Source: Bacteroidia bacterium
GTDB lineage: Bacteria; Bacteroidota; Bacteroidia; B-17B0; Aurantibacillaceae
Assembly: GCA_026003255.1 (NCBI GenBank)
Contig: BPGX01000013.1
Coordinates: 1 to 42,831, forward strand
Direction: 5' to 3'
DNA: 42,831 nucleotides
The notes beneath the pieces were generated by a model. It had not been told where the DNA came from and ran no database searches. It saw only the letters and a list, made by a program, of their open reading frames with translations. Made by a program: the position numbers and the translations under genes. Below, piece by piece: positions 22,453 through 32,301 of this stretch (position 1 is its first letter; the number at the start of each line of letters is the position of its first letter).

Positions 22453-22515
22453 AGGACTCGAACCTGCGACCCCCACGTCCCGAACGTGGTGCGCTACCAA
22501 CTGCGCTACATCCCG
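22443..22515 (-). tRNA. tRNA-Pro (CGG)
   Basis: The 73-nt cloverleaf has acceptor CGGGATG/CATCCCG, D arm GCGC...GCGC, anticodon arm CCACG-TTCGGGA-CGTGG with anticodon CGG, T arm GCAGG-TTCGAGT-CCTGT and discriminator A. CCA is not encoded. Its first 10 nt are also the last codons of xth. The 3' end is the insertion site of the element. Confidence 0.93.
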
Positions 22516-23270
22516 ATTTCAACTGTTACAGGACAATGATCACTATGTACAACATCCGATAAAATTTTTGAACCCTTTAAGTATTTTGACATTTCTTGCG
22601 TTACAATGTGATAGTCAATCCGCCAACCTAAATTTTTGTGACGAGCTCCTGACCTATAACTCCACCATGTATACTGATGAGGCAATTGATTAAATACTCT
22701 AAACGCATCTTTATAACCATATTCCAAATACTTATCAAACCATGCCCTTTCCTCAGGTAAAAATCCAGACATGTGCTCGTGCTTTTCAGGACTATGAATA
22801 TCTATCGGCTTATGACAGATATTGTAATCTCCACTTAAAATCAAATTCGGTTGCTTTCGTTTTATTTGATTCACGTAATCTAAAAAATAATCCAACCATT
22901 GCATTTTAAACGCTTGCCTTTCATCCCCACTGCTTCCACTCGGATGATACGCATTAATGAATGAAAAGTTCTCAAAATCTAATTTGATAAACCTTCCCTC
23001 CTGATCATAAATAGAATTCTCGCAACCGTATTGAATATTATTGGGCTTAATCTTTGTAAATACAGCTACTCCACTGTAGCCCGGCTTTTTCGCAGGAAAC
23101 CAGTAATGATAATACCCCAATGCTTCTAACTCTAAAGTACCTATATCCTCTGGTCTTGCCTTAATTTCCTGTAATCCGATAATGTCTGGATTTTCAACTT
23201 TTAGCCATTCAAAAAAACCTTTGGAAATAGCGGAACGCAAGCCATTTATATTGTAAGTAATAATTTTCAT
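22506..23270 (-). CDS. xth: Exodeoxyribonuclease III
   Basis: The 254-residue enzyme of the EEP family removes nucleotides from 3' ends and cuts at abasic sites in base-excision repair. Visible motifs are TYNINGLRSA (N7), GLQEIK (metal-binding E35), SGDYNI, GWRIDYHIV and SDHCPV with the catalytic histidine near the end. Length is normal. The stop codon (TAG) and the two codons before it lie inside tRNA-Pro. A TAGATTTG box is seen at 23292-23299 on the minus strand. Confidence 0.93.
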   Translation of the reverse strand: MKIITYNINGLRSAISKGFFEWLKVENPDIIGLQEIKARPEDIGTLELEALGYYHYWFPAKKPGYSGVAVFTKIKPNNIQYGCENSIYDQEGRFIKLDFENFSFINAYHPSGSSGDERQAFKMQWLDYFLDYVNQIKRKQPNLILSGDYNICHKPIDIHSPEKHEHMSGFLPEERAWFDKYLEYGYKDAFRVFNQLPHQYTWWSYRSGARHKNLGWRIDYHIVTQEMSKYLKGSKILSDVVHSDHCPVTVEIGM

Positions 23271-23291
23271 TTTCTAATAAAAGTTCGGGAA

Positions 23292-23299
23292 CAAATCTA
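23292..23299 (-). promoter_or_regulatory. TAGATTTG promoter box of xth
   Basis: Reads CAAATCTA on the plus strand, about 21 nt before the xth start, and may also serve the overlapping tRNA-Pro. Confidence 0.45.
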
Positions 23300-23320
23300 C
23301 AAAATAGATAACAAATAAAT

Positions 23321-24286
23321 CTAAAATTTCAAACCTAAACCAATTCCTAATGTTGACATTAATTGAACTCTGGGGCCATAAATATCATTGGGATGATCAA
23401 ACTTACCATCTTTGTTCCAATCTCTGATTATTATTATATCATCGTCATAAAGCATTTGATTGAGAATGCTTATAGTAAGTATTTTAGTTAATTTAATTGT
23501 AATCAAATTATTAAAAACAACGTCCATATTTTGCGGATTATGAAAGTAGTTACTAAAAATGTCCAGATAACTATCCCAGGAAATCATCTTATTTAAATCC
23601 TTCTTAAATCGAATTGTCAAACGCCCGCCATATTCTAATCTAATTTTTTTTCCTCGCTTAATCAAAGTGCCAGTATTCATATCATACACAGCTTTTTCAA
23701 CACCAAAAGCACCTGCATCGGCGAGATATTGCCTGCTTACTATCGTTGATTTACCAGAAATCGGAGAAAAGGAAATTGATAAATAATCAACGGGCTTATA
23801 GTCCGTACCAAATGCTAATTGTATATATGCCGGTGAAAAAAAATCAGACGTTGCTCTACCAACTATTGAATCGCCAATATAATTATAACCTGGAGCAAAC
23901 TGCGTTCTAAAATCCAACATTGCCGAATAGAAAAAATGATTGATATGCGTTTTAGTATTAAATTTTGAAACAAATAAAATTTGGTCTAAATTTTTTTTGA
24001 ACAATTTATCAAAACCCGGTCTATTTAGCCCATATTGAGCATCTAATTTATTTGTCCAATTTATTATTCCTTTTGTATACTCAATATTAAAATTAAGAAT
24101 AGAATTGACAGCGATATTATTTTGTCCCCCACCCTGCCAATTACTCAATGCTGTTTGACTATAATTTAATCCCAAAAATCCAGAAGATTTCCAATATCTA
24201 GTTGAATCCTGAGCTTGTGTAATGTTGAAATAAAACATTACTAAAGCGATGATTAATGAACCGATAACAACATTATTTCTACCCAT
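23321..24286 (-). CDS. DUF3078 outer-membrane-associated protein
   Basis: From MGRNNVV the protein has 321 residues with a signal peptide ending ITQAQ. A beta-rich domain follows with WKSSGFLGLNYSQTALSNWQGGG, the usual opening of DUF3078 proteins of Bacteroidota, and a C-terminal LGIGLGLKF strand typical of outer-membrane barrels. A longer start at 24319 would add 11 residues before the signal peptide. The function is unknown. The gene follows mscL closely (35 bp). Confidence 0.8.
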   Translation of the reverse strand: MGRNNVVIGSLIIALVMFYFNITQAQDSTRYWKSSGFLGLNYSQTALSNWQGGGQNNIAVNSILNFNIEYTKGIINWTNKLDAQYGLNRPGFDKLFKKNLDQILFVSKFNTKTHINHFFYSAMLDFRTQFAPGYNYIGDSIVGRATSDFFSPAYIQLAFGTDYKPVDYLSISFSPISGKSTIVSRQYLADAGAFGVEKAVYDMNTGTLIKRGKKIRLEYGGRLTIRFKKDLNKMISWDSYLDIFSNYFHNPQNMDVVFNNLITIKLTKILTISILNQMLYDDDIIIIRDWNKDGKFDHPNDIYGPRVQLMSTLGIGLGLKF

Positions 24287-24321
24287 AGTATCTTTAATAA
24301 TTTTAAAGATTAATAACAAAA

Positions 24322-24717
24322 CTACTTTTGGTTATTTTTCAAAATATCCCGAATTTCAGTTAATAATACTTCCTCTTTGGATGGAGGATGCGGCATTGAT
24401 GGTTTAGCTTCCTCTTGTTTTTTATTCACCCTGTTAATCATTTTAATGACTATAAATAATGCCAATGCCACTATTAAAAATGTAATCACATTGGATACAA
24501 ACATCCCGTATTTGATACCAGTTCCAGGAATTACTAAGTCCTGAATATTAGTGAGATGTGCGGCTTTTAATGCAGGAGTTAATATAGCAGGCGTGATAAT
24601 GTCATCTACTAAAGATGAAACAATTTTTCCAAATGCTCCACCAATCACCACACCCACTGCCATATCCAATACATTACCTCTTAATGCAAATGCTTTGAAT
24701 TCTGAAATAAAACCCAT
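24322..24717 (-). CDS. mscL: Large-conductance mechanosensitive channel
   Basis: The 131-residue protein has the MscL signature at its start (FKAFALRGNVLDMAVGVVIGGAFG, first helix), a periplasmic loop and a second helix FVSNVITFLIVALALFIVIK. A charged cytoplasmic helix (KEEVLLTEIRDILK) ends it. It forms a pentameric channel that relieves osmotic pressure. Length fits the family. Confidence 0.96.
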   Translation of the reverse strand: MGFISEFKAFALRGNVLDMAVGVVIGGAFGKIVSSLVDDIITPAILTPALKAAHLTNIQDLVIPGTGIKYGMFVSNVITFLIVALALFIVIKMINRVNKKQEEAKPSMPHPPSKEEVLLTEIRDILKNNQK

Positions 24718-24774
24718 AATTTTAATTTTTGCTCAAAGAAAAACAAAAAGATTTAGAAATTAATGTAGCAAACA

Positions 24775-25647
24775 TCACAACTCAATAAAGTTCTTATATT
24801 CTCCAATCCTCCATCCTGTAAAATTTTCAATACCATAAAGTATTTTATCCTTCATAGATAATTTTACTCTTCTTTTATCATAATTAAAATGCCAATTGTA
24901 TTTTTTAATTCTTTCCTGCATAACCTGTGGATGAGTACCTGAAAATTTCTCAAGAATGTCGTTTACTTCATAGTTCATAATTTTCTTTTCATTTAGATTC
25001 TCTTCTAACCAATTGTCATCGTGCCAGTACTTGTGAAATTGCTTTTGTTTTTCAAGTTGTGCAAAAGGATGACGCACCCAACCATAATGATAAATAAATG
25101 CACCTGTATCTTTAACTTTTAATTTTTTATTTTCAATCGTTCTAAAACCTTGCGCATCTTTGTAAGACACAATATCAGGGAAATTCCGAATGATACGAAT
25201 TTCTTTTCTGTACCATTTCCTTGAAACAGCCACATAATCATAATTGCCAAAAAAATGATGATAATGAAACAATAAGCCATCTACTTCCTGTTGATTCAAA
25301 TAAGTATGCATTGCGTTGTAAATTTTATCATAATCCTGTTCGTGCACCACTTCATCACTTTGAATATAAAAACACCAATCATAATCTTGTGGAATATGCG
25401 ATTTAGCTTTATTCGTCTCAATAGATAATACCTTACCACCTTCTCGTAAATTATCATCCCACACTGAATGAACTATTTTAATTTTATCTGAAGGAATGGA
25501 ATGAATCATTTGTTCTGTATTATCTTCGCTTTGCCCAATGGATACAATAAAAATATCTACTAATGGTAAAACAGATAAAATTGATTCTCTAACAGGATAA
25601 TCAAATTTTTCAGCATTTCGTATAATTGTAAAGCCCGCTACTTTCAT
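24775..25647 (-). CDS. Glycosyltransferase, family 2-like
   Basis: The 290-residue protein opens with a GT-A-type start (VAGFTIIRNAEKFDYPVRESILSVLPLVD). It has FYIQSDEVVHE, the likely nucleotide-sugar/metal-binding segment, and a C-terminal part rich in aromatic residues. Such proteins add sugars to surface glycans; donor and acceptor are not visible. It starts 1 bp after the ispF stop, so both are probably co-transcribed. Confidence 0.8.
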   Translation of the reverse strand: MKVAGFTIIRNAEKFDYPVRESILSVLPLVDIFIVSIGQSEDNTEQMIHSIPSDKIKIVHSVWDDNLREGGKVLSIETNKAKSHIPQDYDWCFYIQSDEVVHEQDYDKIYNAMHTYLNQQEVDGLLFHYHHFFGNYDYVAVSRKWYRKEIRIIRNFPDIVSYKDAQGFRTIENKKLKVKDTGAFIYHYGWVRHPFAQLEKQKQFHKYWHDDNWLEENLNEKKIMNYEVNDILEKFSGTHPQVMQERIKKYNWHFNYDKRRVKLSMKDKILYGIENFTGWRIGEYKNFIEL

Positions 25648-25648
25648 A

Positions 25649-26158
25649 TTAATCAGGATAAAATAAAGGATTGGCAGATGTTGAATAAATTAATGCAACA
25701 GCATACGCATTAATGCCGTGTTGTGCTCCCACATATCCAAGCCCTTCATTAGTTGTGGCTTTTATAGATACTTGCTGTTCAGTTATGTGCAATGTTTTCG
25801 CAATCTTTGCCTTCATCTCAGGAATGTAGGGCTTAATTTTAGGAGCTTCCATTACTAATGTAGCATCTATGTTGGAAATAGCATATTGATTTTCTAATAA
25901 CAATTCCCCCACTTTCTGCAATAATATTAAACTTGAAATGTTTTTATACTTTTCATCAGTATTCGGAAAATGCCAACCTATATCCCCAAGTGCAGCAGCA
26001 CCTAATAAGGCATCACAAATCGCATGCAATAATACATCGGCATCACTATGCCCATCTAATCCAAAATCAGCCGTTTCAATTTTTACTCCACCTAATATCA
26101 ATGGTCTGCCTTTCACAATCCTATGAACATCATATCCAAATCCTATTCTAAATTTCAT
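25649..26158 (-). CDS. ispF: 2-C-methyl-D-erythritol 2,4-cyclodiphosphate synthase
   Basis: The 169-residue enzyme makes MEcPP in the non-mevalonate isoprenoid route. GYDVHR holds metal ligands D10 and H12, [21 protein letters not shown] holds H45, and [12 protein letters not shown] is the nucleotide-binding motif. Length and start are normal. It leads the small unit with the glycosyltransferase. Confidence 0.96.
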   Translation of the reverse strand: MKFRIGFGYDVHRIVKGRPLILGGVKIETADFGLDGHSDADVLLHAICDALLGAAALGDIGWHFPNTDEKYKNISSLILLQKVGELLLENQYAISNIDATLVMEAPKIKPYIPEMKAKIAKTLHITEQQVSIKATTNEGLGYVGAQHGINAYAVALIYSTSANPLFYPD

Positions 26159-26200
26159 AGATATAATTTTTATTTATTAAAGCAATTATTATCATAAATT

Positions 26201-27076
26201 TTATTTATAATCCGATTTTATCTCTACTCCCCACAACAGCGCTTTAAGAATTTCAACCTGTTCAGCCGAAATTAGAGTTCCTCTTATATCAAGGTATTCT
26301 AAATTTCTTAGTTCAGAAATACTATCTGGTAATTTTGAAATTTTGGTATTTCTAAATGAAAGTACCCGAAGTTTTCTTAAACGATAGATATTCCATGGTA
26401 TTGTTTCTAATGGATTATTTTCTACCACAAGTGTTTCGAGATTTTCTGCTGTATAAAGGTTATCGGGCAAGGCATAAGTATTGGTTTTATTCAGAACTAA
26501 AGTTTTTAAGTTAGAATTTCTAAATAAAACTTTAGGACAACTGTCCAATGGTGTATTTTCAATCACTATTTCTGAAAGTTTTTTTAAATACTTGATATTC
26601 TTGTGAATTTTCAATGTATCTTCATTATTGTATATTTTGAATGTCTTAAGATATTGACAAGCAATAATGCTATATGGAATACTATCCATTTTAGCATTAC
26701 CCATTTCAAGGTATTGCAGATTGGGAAAGTTAATGAATGAACATTTTATATTGAGTAGGTTATTCAAGGATGAAAAATAAACCAGATTGTGCAATTCACA
26801 AAAAGATTCCGGTAATTGTGAGATACCATTTGAATTTAGTTGTAGATTCATCAAATTTTTTAATTGATTAATTTTATTGAAAAGTTTTGGATCAATGGTC
26901 TGATAACTTAAATCTAATTTATAAACTTGATTAGATTGCTTCAATGCCGTCTTTAAATCCTTAAATACTTCTGCATTGAAAGGTCCGTAAATGTCAAATG
27001 GCTGTTGAGAATAACAATAATTCTGGATAAGCAACAATCCCAGGAAAACATAAAATTTAGAAATCCTCTTTTTCAA
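26201..27076 (-). CDS. Exported leucine-rich-repeat protein
   Basis: The 291-residue protein has a signal peptide (residues 1-24, ending CYSQQ) and about nine leucine-rich repeats of ~23 residues (for example LKNLMNLQLNSNGISQLPESF, LRKLRVLSFRNTKISKLPDSI). LRR domains bind proteins or other ligands. No enzyme domain, lipobox or sorting domain is seen. The partner is unknown. Confidence 0.8.
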   Translation of the reverse strand: MKKRISKFYVFLGLLLIQNYCYSQQPFDIYGPFNAEVFKDLKTALKQSNQVYKLDLSYQTIDPKLFNKINQLKNLMNLQLNSNGISQLPESFCELHNLVYFSSLNNLLNIKCSFINFPNLQYLEMGNAKMDSIPYSIIACQYLKTFKIYNNEDTLKIHKNIKYLKKLSEIVIENTPLDSCPKVLFRNSNLKTLVLNKTNTYALPDNLYTAENLETLVVENNPLETIPWNIYRLRKLRVLSFRNTKISKLPDSISELRNLEYLDIRGTLISAEQVEILKALLWGVEIKSDYK

Positions 27077-27142
27077 TTCTACTAATTTATTCGGCTTAAA
27101 TGTAAGAACTTAAATAAAAAAATAGGAAAATAGATTTCATAA

Positions 27143-28504
27143 CTATTCCACGCTCTCCCCAATCAATGTCGTGCTGGTACATTGTGTAGCCACTACTTTT
27201 ACATACTCTCCTTTTTGATGGTGCTTTTTTGGAAATACAACTACGACATTTTGCGAATTTCTGCCCATCCACATTTCAGATGATTTTCTTGAATCACCTT
27301 CTATTAGTACCTCGTGAATTTTTCCTACTTGTTGTTGTACCTTTTCTGCGCTGTGTTGTTGTTGTAAAGCAATAATTTCATTCAATCTGTTTTTCTTAAC
27401 TTCTTCTGGCACATCATCCTTGTATTTTCGTTCTGCTAAGGTTTTAGGACGCTCACTGTACATAAACATATAAGCAAAATCAAACTTCACTGTTTTCATC
27501 AAATTCAGTGTTTCCTGATGATCTGCTTCTGTTTCACCACAAAATCCTGCAATAATATCTGTTGATATAGCACAATCGGGCATATAGCGACGAATGGCAT
27601 CAATACGGCTTAAATACCACTCCGCTGTATATCCCCTATTCATTCGTTCTAATACTGGATTACTTCCACTCTGCACTGGTAAATGAATATATTTACATAT
27701 ATTGGAATACTGTGCCATTACTTCCAATACTTCATCGGTCATATCTTTGGGATGGGAAGTAGAAAAACGAATGCGTAATTGTGGATCTACTTCTGCTACC
27801 ATTTTCAATAGTTTCGCAAAATTTACAGCATTTCTATCTTGTCCTTTTTTTAATAAATCCTTTTTAGCACCATCGCCATTCCAATAATACGAATCTACAT
27901 TCTGTCCAAGCAATGTAACTTCTTTATATCCTTGTTTTAATAAATCTTCCACTTCTTTCAGGATTGAATATGGATTTCGGCTTCTTTCTCTTCCTCTCGT
28001 AAAAGGCACAACACAAAAACTACACATATTATCACATCCCCGCATGATTGTAACAAATGCAGTAACACCATTCGAATTCAAACGTACAGGGGAAATGTCT
28101 GCATAGGTTTCTTCTTTACTGAGAATTACGTTCACCGCCTTTTTACCATCTTCTGCATCTTCCACTAACTCTGGCAAAGAACGATACGCATCAGGTCCTG
28201 CAACAATATCCACTAATTGCTCTTCTTCAAGCAGTTGATTTTTCAAACGCTCCGCCATACAGCCCAGTACGCCAATAATAGTATTTTTTTGTTTTTTAAG
28301 TTGTTTTAATTCACGAAGACGATAACGAATTTTTTGCTCTGCATTATCCCGAATGGCACAGGTATTCAGTAAAATAAGGTCTGCCTGTTCTGCTTCCTGT
28401 GCCAAACGAAATCCTCTTTCAGATAAAATAGATCCTACAATTTCGCTATCAGATACATTCATCTGACAGCCATAGGACTCTATGTAAAATGTTTTTTGAG
28501 ACAT
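27143..28504 (-). CDS. miaB: tRNA-2-methylthio-N6-dimethylallyladenosine synthase
   Basis: The 453-residue radical-SAM methylthiotransferase modifies A37 of tRNAs that read UNN codons. It has the N-terminal UPF0004 domain ([13 protein letters not shown], with [13 protein letters not shown] and LGCMAERL as cluster ligands). A radical SAM centre [20 protein letters not shown] and a C-terminal TRAM domain (about residues 385-450) follow. It lies 10 bp after glmS, so the two may share a transcript. Confidence 0.95.
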   Translation of the reverse strand: MSQKTFYIESYGCQMNVSDSEIVGSILSERGFRLAQEAEQADLILLNTCAIRDNAEQKIRYRLRELKQLKKQKNTIIGVLGCMAERLKNQLLEEEQLVDIVAGPDAYRSLPELVEDAEDGKKAVNVILSKEETYADISPVRLNSNGVTAFVTIMRGCDNMCSFCVVPFTRGRERSRNPYSILKEVEDLLKQGYKEVTLLGQNVDSYYWNGDGAKKDLLKKGQDRNAVNFAKLLKMVAEVDPQLRIRFSTSHPKDMTDEVLEVMAQYSNICKYIHLPVQSGSNPVLERMNRGYTAEWYLSRIDAIRRYMPDCAISTDIIAGFCGETEADHQETLNLMKTVKFDFAYMFMYSERPKTLAERKYKDDVPEEVKKNRLNEIIALQQQHSAEKVQQQVGKIHEVLIEGDSRKSSEMWMGRNSQNVVVVFPKKHHQKGEYVKVVATQCTSTTLIGESVE

Positions 28505-28514
28505 AGTTGAAAAT

Positions 28515-30362
28515 TTATTCCACAGTCACACTTTTAGCTAAATTACGAGGTTGATCTACATTACAACCTCTTAATACCGCTATATGATAAGCCAATAACT
28601 GCAATGGTATTACCGAAATCAATGGGCTGAGTGCTTCATCGGTTTCTGGAATCTCAATTAAATGGTCTGCAAATTGTTTTACATGCTTATCACCAGCAGT
28701 TACAATCGCAATAATTTTTCCCTTACGGGCTTTCACCTCTTGTATATTGCTTAATACTTTCTCATAGTTCGGACCTTTGTTGGCTAAAAATACAACAGGC
28801 ATATTTTCATCAATTAACGCAATAGGTCCGTGTTTCATCTCAGCAGCCGGGTAACCCTCCGCATGAATATAAGAAATTTCTTTGAGTTTTAAAGCACCTT
28901 CTAATGCAATGGGATAACCAAAGCCTCGACCTAAATACAGGAAATTTTTAGCATCTTTGTATATATTTGCAATTTCCTGAATATATTTATCACTTTCCAA
29001 TACTTGCTCAATCTTTTGAGGAATGGCTTCTAATTCATACAACAATGAACGAAAACGATTAACAGGTAAAGATTTTTTTAACTGAGCAATGTGTAAAGCC
29101 ATTAATGTCAAAACAGTTACTTGCGCTGTAAATGCCTTTGTAGATGCCACACCAATCTCAGGACCAGCGTGTGTATAACTTCCGGCATGTGTTGCCCGGG
29201 CAATAGAAGATCCCACAACATTACATATTCCCAATACTGTAGCACCCTTTTGCTTTGCTATTTCTATCGCTGCTAATGTATCAGCCGTCTCCCCACTTTG
29301 AGAAATAGCAATAACCACATCATCAGGATATATGATTGGATTACGATAACGAAACTCTGAACCATATTCTACTTCTACAGGTATTCTTGTAAAATCTTCT
29401 AGTAAGTATTCCCCTATTAATCCTGCATGATAAGATGTACCACAACCCACAATAATGATTCTCTTTGCTTTGGCTAATGTGTCTTCATAATCTTTAATTC
29501 CCCCTAAAAACACTTTCCCTTCACTAGCATTAATTCTTCCTCGCATGCTATCTTTAACGGACTTGGGCTGTTCAAAAATTTCTTTCAACATGAAATGTTC
29601 ATACCCTCCTTTTTCAATGGCTTCTAATTCTAAAGTCAATTCTTCAATATATGGCGTGATTTCTTTTCTATCTTTTAAATTGACAATTTTAATATCTTCT
29701 CCTTTTTTAATCACCGCTACTGTTTCGTCATCTAAATACACAACATTTCTGGTATATTCTATAATAGGTGAAGCATCGGATGCAATAACATACTCATTTT
29801 TACCAATCCCAATTACCATCGGGCTACTCTTTTTAGCTACAATCAAAGTATCCGGATTTTCTTTATCTATAATCACTATCGCATAAGCTCCGACAACCTG
29901 ATTCAATGCCGCTATTACAGCATTTTCCAATGATAATTTATCATGATGTTGAATATCTTCAATAAGATGCACAAGAACTTCTGTATCTGTTTCAGATAAA
30001 AATTGATGTCCTCTTTTTTTCAATCCTTCTTTAAGCGATGAATAATTTTCAATTATACCATTGTGAATGATGGCTAATTTTTTATTCTGCGATAAATGGG
30101 GATGCGCATTTATATCATTGGGTTCGCCGTGTGTAGCCCATCTTGTATGAGCAATACCAATGTTACCTGAAATATCCTTATCCCTGCAGTATGCATCTAA
30201 TTCCGAAACTTTACCTTTCTTTTTGTAAACATTAAGTTCGCCTTTTTCATTTAATAATGCTACACCAGCACTGTCATATCCCCTATATTCTAAACGATAC
30301 AAACCTTTAATCAGAACTGGAAAGGCATTTTTATCGCCTACATATCCAACTATACCACACAT
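28515..30362 (-). CDS. glmS: Glutamine-fructose-6-phosphate aminotransferase
   Basis: The 615-residue enzyme makes glucosamine-6-phosphate for peptidoglycan and LPS. The mature N-terminus MCGIVGYVG gives the nucleophile Cys2 of the glutaminase domain (about 1-230). Two SIS domains follow ([54 protein letters not shown]). The C-terminus [13 protein letters not shown] is the standard ending. A TAAATTTG box precedes the gene. Confidence 0.97.
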   Translation of the reverse strand: MCGIVGYVGDKNAFPVLIKGLYRLEYRGYDSAGVALLNEKGELNVYKKKGKVSELDAYCRDKDISGNIGIAHTRWATHGEPNDINAHPHLSQNKKLAIIHNGIIENYSSLKEGLKKRGHQFLSETDTEVLVHLIEDIQHHDKLSLENAVIAALNQVVGAYAIVIIDKENPDTLIVAKKSSPMVIGIGKNEYVIASDASPIIEYTRNVVYLDDETVAVIKKGEDIKIVNLKDRKEITPYIEELTLELEAIEKGGYEHFMLKEIFEQPKSVKDSMRGRINASEGKVFLGGIKDYEDTLAKAKRIIIVGCGTSYHAGLIGEYLLEDFTRIPVEVEYGSEFRYRNPIIYPDDVVIAISQSGETADTLAAIEIAKQKGATVLGICNVVGSSIARATHAGSYTHAGPEIGVASTKAFTAQVTVLTLMALHIAQLKKSLPVNRFRSLLYELEAIPQKIEQVLESDKYIQEIANIYKDAKNFLYLGRGFGYPIALEGALKLKEISYIHAEGYPAAEMKHGPIALIDENMPVVFLANKGPNYEKVLSNIQEVKARKGKIIAIVTAGDKHVKQFADHLIEIPETDEALSPLISVIPLQLLAYHIAVLRGCNVDQPRNLAKSVTVE

Positions 30363-30389
30363 AAATTTTTTGCCTTAAAGTTACGAAAA

Positions 30390-30397
30390 CAAATTTA
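30390..30397 (-). promoter_or_regulatory. TAAATTTG promoter box of glmS
   Basis: Reads CAAATTTA on the plus strand, about 27 nt before the glmS start. Confidence 0.45.
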
Positions 30398-30423
30398 TAA
30401 GAAATGATATAAATGAAAGAAGA

Positions 30424-32022
30424 TTAATTTTTCTGAATAATAACCTTTTCTCTTGAAAGTATTTGATTACAATTACTCTTCCATTCTATAAAATAAAATC
30501 CATCTTGAAATGCAGACAAATCTAACTCTAATTTTGCATTTACCACTTCTATTTCATGCACTTTTCTGCCATTAATATCCTTGATTAAGATTTTAGTTTT
30601 TTCATTAATTGGAGGATATGTAAAAATGTTTAACTTCTCATTGGCTGGATTAGGGAAGAGTATCATTTGATAGGTTGTGGTTCTTTCGGATTTTGTAAAC
30701 TGCTGAACCGAGACAGTCATCAAACTATCCAAGTTAATATTTTCATCACCGGGCTGATAAAGTGCAAACATAAAAGAGTCAAAAAACATTTCATCAGTGG
30801 TCTGATAGCCCGCTATCATTGTTTGAGGGGGATTGTTGGGATTATTGGGATTGGAAGAAGTATTATCATAAGTATGCACGCCTATCCATTTATAGTTGGC
30901 TGGAACTATTACAGGTTTCTTAAAAAAATAATAGCCCTGCCAATCAAAATCCCAGTTAGTAATTCTTATTAATTTAATTGTATCAGAGTAAGATGGAGAT
31001 ACAGCATAGTTAACAATGCTTTTACCAATAAGGTGTTGATGAGGGTGTGCTGATAAAACAGTAATTGGTACAAAAAACTTACAATTTGCAAAGATACCAC
31101 TGCCAGGGCATTCGTTAGTATATGTTTGTATAGCACCGTCAGGAATGTTCAAATTCCAATTTTGAAGAAGAGGTGCTGTATATACTTCTCTAATGTTGGT
31201 TTCATTTAATGGATATAGGAATAAACGTACCTTTGTAGAATCTACCTGTCCTATGCTTCCTTTCGGATAATGTAATTGAAAAACAATATTACAATTAGGA
31301 TATAATGGTATTCCAAACTTTGCCGGATAAATAGATGGTAAAACAACTGCTCCTGCCCCCGGATCATAACCCGCCAAACCAAATTGCCCCATTACATTAA
31401 AACAATTCGTATAGGTAGTAGGTACATTAGGTTTAGAACTACTGGTATCTGCCGTTACAATAACATGATGCACAATTGCAGGATTACCAGGAACAATTTC
31501 CACTGCTTTTACATAGCGCAAAACAGGATTATTTAGTGGTATTGAAAAACAAACATATTCATCGCTTGTTGTGGCCTGTGAAGTATGTAAAGGAATTTTA
31601 ACTTCAATATCAGGAGTACCCGTTAGTTGATAAACATTAGTGTAAGTAGGTGGAGCAGGCGCGTTAGCCAGATTGCCTTGGGGTGTTCCATTATTTACCC
31701 AATCTACAATCTTCTGAACTTCTGATGAAGACAAAACTCTTTCGTGAATAAATCTTGTATAATTTGTATCAGGTGGCCATGGAGGCATGATTCCATTCTC
31801 TACATCATACTTTATTATGTTTTTGTATGCCACAGCAGTTGTATAATCCACTAAAGAAAATGGAGCAATACCTCCATTATGATGACACTGTGTGCATTTG
31901 TTATAGAAAATAGGTGCTATATCTTCTGCCCACGTCGGTGTCTGAGCGTGACCAATTATTTGAAACCAGCATATTAACCCATATAATACTCCCAATTTGT
32001 AAACAATATTGCTTTTCATCAT
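30424..32022 (-). CDS. Secreted cytochrome c / copper monooxygenase-like protein with T9SS sorting domain
   Basis: From ATG 32022 the protein has 532 residues with a signal peptide ending GHAQ. A haem-binding CTQCHH motif comes next, in a small cytochrome domain with MPPWPPD. A beta-rich region follows with histidine motifs (VHHVIVTAD, SAHPHQHLIGKS) like those of type II copper, ascorbate-dependent monooxygenases. The last ~80 residues (LFPNPANEKLNIF...FYFIEW) are a type A sorting domain for T9SS export. The substrate is not evident. The ORF extends 5 codons further to 32037, but a promoter box lies there. Confidence 0.8.
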   Translation of the reverse strand: MMKSNIVYKLGVLYGLICWFQIIGHAQTPTWAEDIAPIFYNKCTQCHHNGGIAPFSLVDYTTAVAYKNIIKYDVENGIMPPWPPDTNYTRFIHERVLSSSEVQKIVDWVNNGTPQGNLANAPAPPTYTNVYQLTGTPDIEVKIPLHTSQATTSDEYVCFSIPLNNPVLRYVKAVEIVPGNPAIVHHVIVTADTSSSKPNVPTTYTNCFNVMGQFGLAGYDPGAGAVVLPSIYPAKFGIPLYPNCNIVFQLHYPKGSIGQVDSTKVRLFLYPLNETNIREVYTAPLLQNWNLNIPDGAIQTYTNECPGSGIFANCKFFVPITVLSAHPHQHLIGKSIVNYAVSPSYSDTIKLIRITNWDFDWQGYYFFKKPVIVPANYKWIGVHTYDNTSSNPNNPNNPPQTMIAGYQTTDEMFFDSFMFALYQPGDENINLDSLMTVSVQQFTKSERTTTYQMILFPNPANEKLNIFTYPPINEKTKILIKDINGRKVHEIEVVNAKLELDLSAFQDGFYFIEWKSNCNQILSREKVIIQKN

Positions 32023-32034
32023 ATTTTTTTGTAA

Positions 32035-32042
32035 CAAATATA
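32035..32042 (-). promoter_or_regulatory. TATATTTG promoter box
   Basis: Reads CAAATATA on the plus strand. A TTG lies 23 nt further upstream, matching the -33 element spacing. It favours the start at 32022. Confidence 0.5.
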
Positions 32043-32085
32043 CACAATTTTTTTAAATAACACACCAACGAATAAAAATCTTGAA

Positions 32086-32126
32086 AAAATCTGTGCCCTG
32101 TTAAATAATTGCTGTATTTAACAGGG
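32086..32126 (-). terminator. Terminator of the RND operon
   Basis: CCCTGTTAAATA (32096-32107) and TATTTAACAGGG (32115-32126) are perfect 12-bp arms with a 7-nt loop. On the minus strand a T run follows after CACAGA. The remaining 170 bp up to the operon end at 32302 show no gene. Confidence 0.6.
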
Positions 32127-32301
32127 TAAATCTGTGGCATCTGTGTTCTATGGTTTTTAGTTTATTCAAAAAAAGATTCATAGAAAAAATATACAACAAC
32201 TTATTGCAGAACCTGGGATAAAATTAAATTTCAAACTCAAGGTTTAATTCTTCTTGAAACAAATTTGTTTTCATCTCTAATCAAGTACTTCTTTGCACTC
32301 T

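Noticed and set aside
32038..32301. Possible small gene after the efflux operon
   Set aside because: Only a terminator hairpin and low-complexity DNA are seen; the minus-strand ORF at 31901-32140 crosses the hairpin and promoter of the next gene.
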